A DNA stretch of 64,000 bases from Leptodactylus fallax (Eukaryota > Chordata > Amphibia > Anura > Leptodactylidae). Positions 50,010-59,466 of the stretch are shown here, in pieces (within the stretch, counting starts at the first letter, position 1; the number at the start of each line of letters is the position of its first letter). The notes beneath the pieces are model-generated. The model was not told the DNA's origin, made no database searches, and worked only from the letters and a program-made list of their open reading frames with translations. Location: the NCBI GenBank assembly GCA_947044405.1, contig CAMRHE010000133.1, positions 2,294,001 to 2,358,000 of the forward strand. Reading direction: 5' to 3'. The position numbers were made by a program, and so were the translations under genes.

Positions 50010-50632
50010 CCTGCACACGGTATTATGTCACATAGCGGCCCCTGCACACGGTATTATGTCACATAGCGGCTCCTGCACATGGTATTATGTCACATAGCGG
50101 CTCCTGCACACGGTATTATGTCACATAGCGGCTCCTGCACACGGTATTATGTCACATAGCGGCCCCTGCACACGGTATTATGTCACATAGCGGCTCCTGC
50201 ACATGGTATTATGTCACATAGCGGCCCCTGCACACGGTATTATGTCACATAGCGGCTCCTGCACACGGTATTATGTCACATAGCGGCCCCTGCACACGGT
50301 ATTATGTCACATAGCGGCCCCTGCACACGGTATTATGTCACATAGCGGCTCCTGCACATGGTATTATGTCACATAGCGGCCCCTGCACACGGTATTATGT
50401 CACATAGCGGCTCCTGCACATGGTATTATGTCACATAGCGGCCCCTGCACACGGTATTATGTCACATAGCGGCCCCTGCACACGGTATTATGTCACATAG
50501 CGGCCCCTGCACACGGTATTATGTCACATAGCGGCCCCTGCACACGGTATTATGTCACATAGCGGCTCCTGCACACGGTATTATGTCACATAGCGGCCCC
50601 TGCACACGGTATTATGGTGATAATACTAGTGA
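50010..50632. repeat. 31-bp minisatellite in hAT copy C
   Basis: About 20 units of CACACGGTATTATGTCACAT plus AGCGGCCCCTG with exact 31-bp spacing. Two diallelic positions vary between units (CCCCTG or CTCCTG, CACACGG or CACATGG). Confidence 0.93.
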
Positions 50633-51149
50633 TAATTGCTATTACTATTATTTTAGCGTGTAACAGATATCACTAGAGAGGCGGTCGGAGTATTTTACTC
50701 TATAAAGATCAGGTATGGACAGGACAGAGACAGTGAAAAAAATTTAAACTTTATTGGTGACTTTGTGCACGTGTTGTGTAAGTGTTTGGTGCGACACTTC
50801 TGGCGCTGCGACCTGGACGATGGTAAATGTCTGGGCCACAGCGCCAATAACTTCCTGGTTATGTGATTAGGCTCAGAGGGGTATTACATTATCCCTCTAT
50901 GTGACTATCAGAGAGCAAAAGTACAGTATGCCCTCTGATTGATAGGAGAGGGGATAACATGGACAGAAGTCCCTGCTATCCCCCCCGGGGTCATCTGCAG
51001 CTTATGCACAGACAATGATGAGTTAACATTGTCTCTGCAGCTCCTCCTCCCCCTCCTTACTTAGCTCTAAGATGCTGCCTGAGGCAGGAGGGGGTGACAC
51101 TTTTAGAGCCCCATTTCTAAGGATCTGTTAGGGCCACAAAGATGCAACT

Positions 51150-51385
51150 GGATTCATTTTAAAGATGAGAATCATCTTTAAAACGATACCAAGATCTCCA
51201 TGACTGACCTGACACATTCAGAGCGATTCACTGTTAAAACGATGTCGAGAATTGAGATCTGCATTGGGATTTCAATGCCGAACATCGTTTTCACCAGCGA
51301 ATCGCTCTGAATGTGTAAGGTCAATCATGGAGATCTTGGTATCACTTTAAAGATGAGATTCTCATCTTTAAAATGAATCCAAGTG
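51150..51385. repeat. Foldback nested in hAT copy C
   Basis: ATTCATTTTAAAGATGAGAA through ACACATTCAGAGCGATTC on the left pairs with GAATCGCTCTGAATGTGT through CATCTTTAAAATGAAT on the right. Also present in copy D (about 53230-53465). Confidence 0.85.
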
Positions 51386-51530
51386 TTTCTTTATATCTTT
51401 AACTAATCCTGAGCAATTCACTCAGGTACAGTAGTGGAACTGCTGGGTGAGGACTCCGCTGCCGTGCCAGGGAAATAAGCCTCAGGTGCCACTCTCGGCA
51501 CGGTGCCGGGGGTTGCCGACCCCTGCTCTA

Positions 51531-51966
51531 GAGTCCAGTGATAATGCTTTTTATATCACTCCAGTAAATGCTTTTTTTAGACGTGTACTGATCATTCATA
51601 GAAACTCAATGGATAAAAGTCATGTAGATCTTCTTCAGCACTCTATGTTGGGATATGTTCACATCCGTTTTTGCATCAGAGCTATATACCTGGAGGACTC
51701 TGACGTATACCTCTGATGCAAGTCTGTAATGTTTGGCATACTGTGAAATATGTCACTCCTATGCTTGGCTACACCATCATCATCACCTTCTCATTACTGA
51801 ATGTCCAGCCATAAAGGGCAGCTTGTCTGCTTCTTCCTCTAGTTCTTCCTCTGCATGTAGGATGATCAATACTTCTTAGTTGGTTCCCTGTGATAATCCC
51901 TCATGCAGGCACTCTTGTGTCAGGGGAAACCCACTGGAGCTTCTGCAGGCAGTTCTAGTTACATAC
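51531..51966. other. Start of unique spacer between inverted arms
   Basis: A short inverted pair (TTGCATCAGAG and CTCTGATGCAA, 51673-51723) is the only structure seen. Confidence 0.45.
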
Positions 51967-52072
51967 CTGTCCAAATATTGTAGCTTCCCCTGGCTGCTCC
52001 ATTGGTGTACCCACATGAACCAGAGCATGAAAACTGTATATGAGAGCAGGACCTGGGGGCATGCTTTTATCT
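51967..52072 (-). CDS. Candidate host exon B in the palindrome spacer
   Basis: On the minus strand CATGCATATGTCCAG (acceptor) precedes 106 bp of open sequence that ends at GGACAG before GTATGT, a good donor. The reading includes DKSMPPGPALIYSFHALV and GTPMEQPGEATIFGQ. It enters with one base of a split codon and leaves in phase 0. The entry phase complements candidate exon A upstream (52330-52441). I do not recognise the protein. Confidence 0.4.
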
Positions 52073-52329
52073 CTGGACATATGCATGATATGAAGAGAGA
52101 ACATTAACTCTCCCAAATACAAATGTACATTTACTGAAACTATTATCAAGGCAAGGTGTGGCTACTTTAAAAAATCTTTAAAAATAGTTTTGGATTGTAT
52201 TACATTTTTGTATCATTTCATTCATATTAATTTCCATGTTCAAAAAATTTACACATATTTTAAAATTTGTAAAATAAAATCTCTAGTGGGACTATATCCA
52301 GTCAAGTTTTCATGTGGATCTACCTTTAC

Positions 52330-52441
52330 AGTTGGCTTTGTTTTTGCTTATTGTCCCTTTTAGAGTATAAAAGCGGACATGCATCTTCTTCATCCACATA
52401 TCTGCTCAAGTCATAGGCGACCTTCTTATATATACAGAGCT
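52330..52441 (-). CDS. Candidate host exon A in the palindrome spacer
   Basis: On the minus strand ATAATCCCTACAG (acceptor) is followed by 112 bp of open sequence reading LCIYKKVAYDLSRYVDEEDA and then CPLLYSKRDNKQKQSQ. It ends in CCAACT before GTAAAG. It leaves two bases of a codon, which the first base of exon B completes. The stop in the unspliced frame lies beyond this donor. The intron to exon B would be 257 bp. The gene is unknown. The matched phases are the main support. Confidence 0.38.
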
Positions 52442-53087
52442 CTGTAGGGATTATCTGCAATCTACTTTCTATATAAATTTCCACAAGGCATATGGTTGGT
52501 GTTGTTATGTTGATAAACCATTTTAATAAAAGTGAAAGATCTCTTAGTAAGTTGTCAAATAAATTCCAAGCTGTGATAAACAGAGCGCCAAGAGAGGCCT
52601 GTCCACACGATCGCACTTCTGTCACTCTTGACACGCAGTGTGTGATCGCACAGCAGAGACGCTGGTGAATTCCAAGTTAGGAGATATTTCACTGGACCAA
52701 CATGAAAGCTCTTTAATGGATGTTGATGCACACAAGTCTCTGACATCAGAAGTGCCTCTTTGTTGTGGTAAATGACATGTTTGAGATTATTTCTCAATCC
52801 CTTTGTTTATGTTCTGCACATGTCAAGTAGTGTGTGGTTCACTTACTCCACATTATCCATCCCCAGTTCATTCCCTGCAAGGCAGGACCTTGAATGTTCT
52901 TAAGTGGGGAGAAGCAAGAAATGTCAGGTCCCAACAGAACAGCAGTTATTCACTACATACTTAGATTTTTTTTCAAGGAATTTTATTTTCTTGTTAGTCA
53001 TTAAAAGAGGATATGACCTTTAACCGTTTCTGAAGCAAAATAGGAAAAACTGAGCAGAAAAACAAACAAGTGCTACTTACTAGAGCA
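52442..53087. other. Rest of unique spacer
   Basis: A minus-strand open stretch at 52555-52797 has protein-like passages but no convincing donor, so it is not called as an exon. Nothing else was recognised. Confidence 0.4.
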
Positions 53088-53090
53088 GGG

Positions 53091-55313
53091 GTCGGCAACC
53101 CCTGGCACCCGTGCCGAGAGTGGCATGTGAGGCTTATTTCCCTGGCACGGCAGAGTCCTCACCCAGCAGTTTCACTACTGTACCTGAGTGAATTGCTCAG
53201 GATTAGTTAAAGGTATAAAGAAACACTTGGATTCATTTTAAAGATGAGAATCTCATCTTTAAAACGATACCAAGATCTCCATGACTGACCTTACACATTC
53301 AGAGCGATTCGCTGGTGAAAACGATGTTTGGCATTGAAATCCCAATGCAGATCTCAATTCCCGACATCGTTTTAACAGTGAATCGCTCTGAATGTGTAAG
53401 GTCAATCATGGAGATCTTGGTATCGTTTTAAAGATGAGATTCTCATCTTTAAAATTAATCCAGTTGCATCTTTGTGGCCCTAACAAATCCTTAGAAATGG
53501 GGCTCTAAAAGTGTCACCCCCTCCTGCCTCAGGCAGCATCTTAGAGCTAAGGAAAGAGGGGGGAGGAGGAGCTGCAGAGACAATGATAACTCCTCATTGT
53601 CTGTGCATAAGCTGCAGATGACCCCAGGGGGGGGATAGCAGGGACTTCTGTCCATGTTATCCCCTCTCCTATCAATCAGAGGGCATACTGTACTTCTGCT
53701 CTCTGATTGTCACATAGAGGGATAATGTAATACCCCTCTGAGCCTAATCACATAACCAGGAAGTTATTGGCGCTGTGACCCAGACATTTACCATCGTCCA
53801 GGTCGCAGCGCCAGAAGTGTCGCACCAAACACTTACACAACACATGCACAAAGTCACCAATAAAGTTTACATTTTTTCACTGTCTCTGTCCTGTCCATAC
53901 CTGATCTTTATAGAGTAAAATACACCGCCCGCCTCTCTAGTGATATCTGTTACACACTAAAATAATAGTAATAGCAATTATCACTAGTATTATCACCATA
54001 ATACCGTGTGCAGGGGCCGCTATGTGACATAATACCGTGTGCAGGGGCCGCTATGTGACATAATACCGTGTGCAGGGGCCGCTGACACAAACCGTGGGGG
54101 GGGGCGCCAAAAAACCGGGGGGCCGCAAAACCCCGCTATGTGACATAATATCGTGTGCAGGGGCCGTATGTCAGACTTACAATTATTGACCGGCACTCCG
54201 AGTACCTCAACTTTGATTTTTTTAATCGAAATCGGCACGCCGAACAAAAAAGGTTGCCTACCCCTGCTCTAGAGCAAAGGAAAGATGTTCCCTAGAGTGA
54301 TGAATCATGGTCAATATCCCACAGTCTGATGGATGAATCTGGGTTTAGAAGATGTCAGAACGCTTCCTGTCTAAATGCTTAAAGTCTAAGGTTGGGTGGA
54401 TGAGAAATAATAGCTGCACTGAGCTTGACTCATTTAGGTGATTTTCACATTTTAACCCAGGATTGGCATATGCCGCATTGACCCAGCAGATGCCAAAAGA
54501 GTGTCCTTTTAGAATACACCAGACAATTGTACATTTACGGATTTTCTGTATCAGTTCTCTTCCTTTAAGACCTCTGTTTATTGTTGTTGCATGAGATCCA
54601 TCATTCTTTACTTTTAGGGAATGAAAACTGGTCGTAACTAGCTCATGTAAGTATTGTACATGGCTTATTAGTTATAGGACAGTCACCAGACTGCATCTCT
54701 TTGCATCTGAGTCACTGCCCAAAATTCGTTATCATCTCATTAGGAACAGTGTTTATTCTGTTTGTTGAACATTTGCTATTGTTGGCCTGATTTGCTGTGG
54801 ACTTTTCAATATGCAAATGGAGTTTTGCTGTTTTGTTCTTTCTTTGCAGGAACCTCAAGTGAGGACAGAAGGAAATGTGCCATGGGAGGAGTTCTCAGAT
54901 ACGTCCTGAGGCACGACCTTGCGCTGGCTGGGGCATAACATTGAGTTGCGCTGAAGGCATTCTGTACAAGAGAGCAGCCTTCGCACCTTTTGGGGAGTTC
55001 ATGTGTAGAGTTTGTTTGGGTTAGTTTGGTTCTGAAACAGCCACTGATATACAGAAGTCCCAAATTGCCCTATTATAAGGCAATCCGCGGCTGCATTAAA
55101 GATAAAACTTATCTAGAGATGAGTCCGATAAGTCTCATCGGACTCATCTCTAGTGCTTTTGGCACCTGTGTTGTTCTTCAGTGAATCCAGAGATGTACAC
55201 CTTGGCTTCAATGTGCACATACGAGACTGAAGCTGAGGTGTACTCCTCTGGCTTTCCTGAAGAACTGGGCCGATGCAGGGAGTACAGTTGAGTATATAGC
55301 TTTTTTATTTTTA
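53091..55313 (-). repeat. Large inverted repeat, right arm
   Basis: Reverse-complement partner of 48863-51530. It holds hAT copy D at its inner end and flank F' (54275-55313) outside. Homology stops at about 55313, where the sequence changes to GTGGCCACAGATTGC. A few substitutions and one compressed minisatellite distinguish it from the left arm. Confidence 0.9.
53096..54266 (-). mobile_element. hAT copy D, inverted
   Basis: Ends CAGGGGTCGGCAACC and GGTTGCCTACCCCTG. Inner flank TACTAGAG (53088-53095), outer flank CTCTAGAG (54267-54274). These two octamers do not match each other fully. The inner one, read on the minus strand, is CTCTAGTA, the octamer upstream of copy B. Only three or four 31-bp units remain, with an odd G- and A-run segment at 54085-54137. 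Confidence 0.88.
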
Positions 55314-56335
55314 AAGTGGCCACAGATTGCATTATAACAGGGCTATTTGGGACACTAATCCCCTAGTCAATTTGACTATCATACTGCATGGGAACATCAG
55401 AGATGTAGGAATAGATGAAATAAACATGTCAAAACACATTTGTTTCTACAGACTATTACACAGGCTGCTGTATAGTGAATGAGGAAAGAATGACAGCTAC
55501 AGCATTCATTCCTGATCACACAGGGCAATGTATTGCTGATAATTTGCATCTCTCTGCATACTACCTAAGATAGGCAACAAGCTGACCAACCCGCATTGGC
55601 TGTTCAACAGCACCATTGGACTGAGCACTAATTGGAAACAAGTGTTCCTAGGAATACTTCTTCCCGATAACTGCCATGAATATTGGTTCAACTGATAAAC
55701 CTTTAAATTAGACAATTGTATCCCTTTTCCTTATGCACTAAAAATCCGATTTGCCAAAACCAAAATGTCCCTTTAAGAAGATCTGGAAGTAAATCAAAAT
55801 GTATAATATACAGTAAAACAAGTATGCAAAAAACAGCATCAAAGCAATAGAGGAACTACATGTTGGGTGGTGTAATCTTCTAAATATCTGTGTTGCCAAT
55901 AAACAAATGACTCCTTTCATCTCCAGGGTGAGACTGACATATTACATGGACATATATTTTTCTTTTAGTCTTCCAACTGTGTTATATGATTGTTAGCTTA
56001 AAGAATTCATGAAAGTCTAAACTTTCATCATGAAAGCTCCAGCTGATCTCTGTGAATGTTGTCAGAGGCTGAAAGTGTTCAGTGAATGTGCAGATTCTGT
56101 ATAGGCAGCAAAATCTCTTGTATCTACCCAAGTGATACAATACTGCATCGAAGCAGAAGGGGAAACAGCTTGGAAGGTGGTCAAGTGGGCAAATTACATG
56201 ACCATTCGAGTGTACTCATCTGAGAGGGGAAAGGGGCTCAATAGTTTTTTCAAGGGGCCGAGGCCTAATTTTATGGACTTTAAGGTCATCACAGCAAATT
56301 CAACCAAGCTGCAGTATTTTTCACTAACTGAAAGA
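55314..56335. other. No recognised gene; protein-like ORF of unknown origin at 56132
   Basis: From about 56132 to 56335 a plus-strand frame reads IQYCIEAEGETAWKVVKWAN and later RPNFMDFKVITANSTKLQYF before it runs into a hAT MITE. It may be an old transposon or gene fragment. No splice sites or homology are visible to me. Confidence 0.3.
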
Positions 56336-56487
56336 CAGAGGCATAGCATGAGGCTCCTGGGCCCCACTGCAATATCTGCACCAGGCTCCCCCAACTATAA
56401 TGTATTGTTTATAGTACTGATCTCCTCATATTCTGAAGAGACACTTTATGGGCCCCACAATCTGCCCCACCATAAGTTATACCCCAG
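56336..56487. mobile_element. hAT MITE
   Basis: Starts CAGAGGCATAGCATGAGG, ends AAGTTATACCCCAG. The flanks CTGAAAGA and CTGAAGGC match in six of eight bases, so the duplication is eroded. Same family as 47643. Confidence 0.5.
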
Positions 56488-56495
56488 CTGAAGGC

Positions 56496-57729
56496 AGTGT
56501 ACTGCATTGTCTGGAACAGCATTACAGTAGTTATGGACTCTGGTCTTAAAGGACAGGTATAGTTGGGCAAGGCAATTTTAACACATTAGTTGTCCCCATT
56601 CAAAGGTTTCATAAGTGGACCCTCAGCTTAATTTAATGTCCCCTCAAGTAGCCACCACATAATGCCCCCTACTCCCCCTGTGATCATTCAATCAATGTAT
56701 TACATACATTTAAAAAAAAAAAAAGTTATACTCACCTAACACCATTCCCACAGAGCTACCTGCAGGCTCTGGCTGTAGTGATATCTCCAGCTTGGTGCTC
56801 TCGCCATAGACATTATCAGCTGAAGCAGCCACCATTGCATTCAACTTTATCTGTGTTCTAAGAATGCAGATAGAGTTGTAATCACCACCTGCTGTCACGA
56901 ACAATGGGATAGCACCCGAAATGCAGGACTGTCCCACTCGATCCGGGTCGGTTGACGGGGCCCCTACTACCATAGGGTTCAGTGCAGATACACTGAATGG
57001 GGCCCGTGACCTTAGGGGGCCCAGCGGGCCCCTGCTGCTTTTTTTTTTTTTTAAATAGGCCATTACCAGCTGGGGTTATTTCAACAGGTAACTGGCCCTA
57101 TTTACTTACCGGTCCCCGTTCCTGCTCACGGCCACCTCTGATTGTGAACAACTTCAGGACGTTGCTGACTTCGATGTGATATGGGACACACGGGGCCCCC
57201 TGGAGAGCAGAAAAAGAAGCAGAGGCAGTCATGAGCATGAGTGGGGATCCGGAAGTAAGCCCGCGAGCAAGAGTATGTGTAAAATAAACCCCGTAAGATT
57301 CGTCTTGCGAGTTTCGTGTTTCATTCGGACCGAATACTTCTGACCTAAAACTGCTATTATTATAATCTGAAGTCTCTCTCTCAAAGCCAGGAGTGGAATG
57401 GGAAAGATAAAGGAAGGACATACACTTCTCCTATGTGCTGGATACTGGACTTGGCTCAAAAAACTGCACCAAAAACTGCATATGTGATTTAATCCTTACT
57501 AGAGATGGGCAAATCGACTCGTTTAGAGCTGGGTTCGACCTGAATATTCCAAATTGTTTGGTTTTTAACAAAACCTAATAATTTGGAATTCGTCTCTGAC
57601 AAACTAAAATGGCCACCGCCAGTATATTTTTATACTCTGGGGTCTCCTCAGACCACAGAGTATAAAAGCTGGAATCCCAGGGGAGGTGACAAAAATAAGG
57701 TAAAACATTTACACTGACATTCCATTACC
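56496..57729. repeat. Mixed hAT-derived and foldback fragments
   Basis: 56930-57200 shares GGGCCC-rich text and CTTACCGGTCCCCGTTCCTG with the hAT interior at 39640-39760. 57490-57700 begins ACTAGAGATGGGC and contains a 41-bp hairpin (TTTTATACTCTGG and CCACAGAGTATAAAA, 57627-57667). No gene recognised. Confidence 0.45.
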
Positions 57730-58518
57730 TCTTCTGGGCCTCCTCATGGTGTCTGGTGAAATTTTACAGGAAAATTTCCCAAACCCATTTGGCCACTTCT
57801 GTTCTAAAGGGGATTTTAAAGGCTTATATATTAGAAACCACCCATAAATACCCCATTTTCAAATCTGCACCCCTCAAATAAGACAAAACAGCATTTTTGA
57901 AGTTTGTTAATCCTTTAAGCATTTCACACAAATTAAAACAATATGGAGGTGAAATTTAGATATTTCATTTTTTTTTTTCAATAATATGTTCATTTAGCCC
58001 TAAAATGAATTTCACAGTTTGTTATGCAATACCCCACATGTGGATATAAACTGATGTTTTGGCACATGATACATACGGAATGGAAGGAGCTCCACTGGGC
58101 CTTTGAAAAGCAGATTTTGCTGGAATAGTTTTTGGTGCCAAGTTTCATTTGCAGAGCTCCTAGAGCACCAATAGAATGGAAACCCTCCAAAAGTGACCCC
58201 ATTTTGGAAACTTCACCCCTCCCAGAATTTATCAAGGGGTATTTTGAACCCACGGCTGTTTCACGGATTTTATTAACATTGGGATGTGTAAATGAAAAAT
58301 TACTAAAACATCACTTTATCCCCAAATTTTTCATTTTCACAAAGGGTTAAAGGAGAAAAAGCACCCTGCAGTTTGTTAAACAATTGCTCATGAACACAAC
58401 AATACCCCATATGTGGTCGTAAACTGCTGTATGGGTACATGGTGAGGCTCAAAATGGAAAGAGCACTTTTTGGCTTCTGGAAGGCAGATTTTGCTAGAAT
58501 CGTTTTTGGGTGCCATGT
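57730..58518 (-). mobile_element. Fragment of the 25.8-kb TTAA-type element, inverted
   Basis: Reverse complement of the 395-bp-unit region (GACCCCATTTTGGAAAC, GCAGATTTTGCTGGAATAG, ACCCCATATGTGGT). It is cut at 58518 inside GGTGCCATG, where the retroviral LTR begins. Confidence 0.75.
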
Positions 58519-58609
58519 TGTAATGCAAAAAAAACCAAAATAGCTGCCCTTGATAAAATGGCTGCCCATGACAAAATGCCTATAATAGCCAGCTCATAGT
58601 AACCTTAAT

Positions 58610-58837
58610 TTCAACTCTGTTTGAGGTGATATTTACATGTCCATGAAAACCAGATCAAAGGGTTCAACTCTGTTTGAGGTGATATTTACATGTCCATGGG
58701 AACCAGATCAAAGGTTCAACTCTATTTGAGGTGATATTTACATGTCCATGGAAACCAGATCAAAGGGTTCAACTCTATTTGAGGTAATATTTACATGTCC
58801 ATAAAAACTAGATCAATAGGTTCAACTCTGTTTGAAG
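58610..58837 (+). repeat. 53-bp tandem repeats in U3
   Basis: Units start at 58610, 58663, 58715, 58768 and 58821 (the last partial). Each reads TTCAACTCTGTTTGAGGTGA, then TATTTACATGTCCATG and ACCAGATCAAAGG. Directly repeated U3 units upstream of a TATA box are typical of retroviral enhancers. Confidence 0.85.
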
Positions 58838-58967
58838 CGTATGTGTCACAGGACATATTCCAGTGGAAATTGGCCCCTTTCACAGGAATGTGAGCTTGGA
58901 GACGAGTAAAGCCTTACAGAGGTGTATACACTTCTGTAACCGCCCACTCTATGACGCACATAAAGGG

Positions 58968-58975
58968 TATAAAAG
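58968..58975 (+). promoter_or_regulatory. LTR TATA box
   Basis: TATAAAAG lies about 130 bp after the last U3 repeat and 364 bp before the AATAAA signal, as expected for U3-R layout. Confidence 0.65.
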
Positions 58976-59338
58976 ACGGATGATATCCCCCAGCCGGGGG
59001 TTGCAATCTTGACTGCAGATTATTGAGGACACCTGATGCTGCATGATGCAAGTCCTGTCACAACGGCTTGATGATATTTCCTGAAGCTACCCTTATCAGA
59101 CTTCATCAATGAAGCTTGGCAGTGTTGTAAGTGTTGATTAACTTTGATTACCTTGTGATTAACTTTGATATCTTGTTATACCTTTCTTTATTGTAAGTGT
59201 TGATTAGACCACAGTTTGATTATCTTGTTATACCTTCTGATATGCTTTTAAGTGGAAGTGTTGATTTAATTACATTCTAATATCTTTCATACTTTTCCTT
59301 GTTGTAAGACCTTTTTGATATCTTCTTATACTCTTCTT

Positions 59339-59344
59339 AATAAA
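59339..59344 (+). promoter_or_regulatory. LTR polyadenylation signal
   Basis: AATAAA lies about 60 bp before the inferred LTR end. Its use is inferred from position. Confidence 0.55.
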
Positions 59345-59466
59345 ATGTTAAGCTATTGTTGATAGTCCAGTGTTTTATTCTATAACTTTATTCTATTATA
59401 CAGAATCCAAAAAAATCTTTTTTCCTTGGCAAAACATTTTCGGCAGGATTCCCTTTATAGAATAAA

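Larger units (their letters stand above)
49909..51525 (+). mobile_element. hAT copy C
   Basis: Ends CAGGGGTAAGCAACC and GGTTGCCGACCCCTG, with octamers CTCTAGAA (49901-49908) and CTCTAGAG (51526-51533). It contains the 31-bp array (50010-50632), a non-coding middle, and a foldback at 51150-51385. No transposase. Confidence 0.88.
48863..51530 (+). repeat. Large inverted repeat, left arm
   Basis: The arm consists of flank F (48863-49908) plus hAT copy C. It pairs with 53091-55313. In one 258-bp stretch (49112-49369 against 55063-54806) the two strands encode identical 85-codon frames, so divergence is very low. The left arm is longer mainly because its 31-bp array has about 20 units against three or four on the right. 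ORFs in the flank are shadows shared by both arms. Confidence 0.9.
58519..59402 (+). repeat. 5' LTR (boundaries inferred)
   Basis: The left edge is placed where the older repeat breaks off (TGTAATGCAAAA). The right edge is placed at TATTATACA before the leader. It carries 53-bp tandem repeats, TATAAAAG at 58968-58975 and AATAAA at 59339-59344. The 3' LTR lies outside the window, so neither edge is confirmed. No convincing tRNA primer-binding site was found. Confidence 0.6.

Noticed and set aside
50010..50632. CRISPR-like regular array
   Set aside because: Units are contiguous 31-bp tandem repeats without variable spacers, in a vertebrate hAT element, and no cas genes exist.
59403..59466. Retroviral primer-binding site
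   Set aside because: TGGCAAAACATTTTCGG starts with TGG but matches no tRNA 3' end I can justify and lies 34 bp beyond the inferred LTR end.
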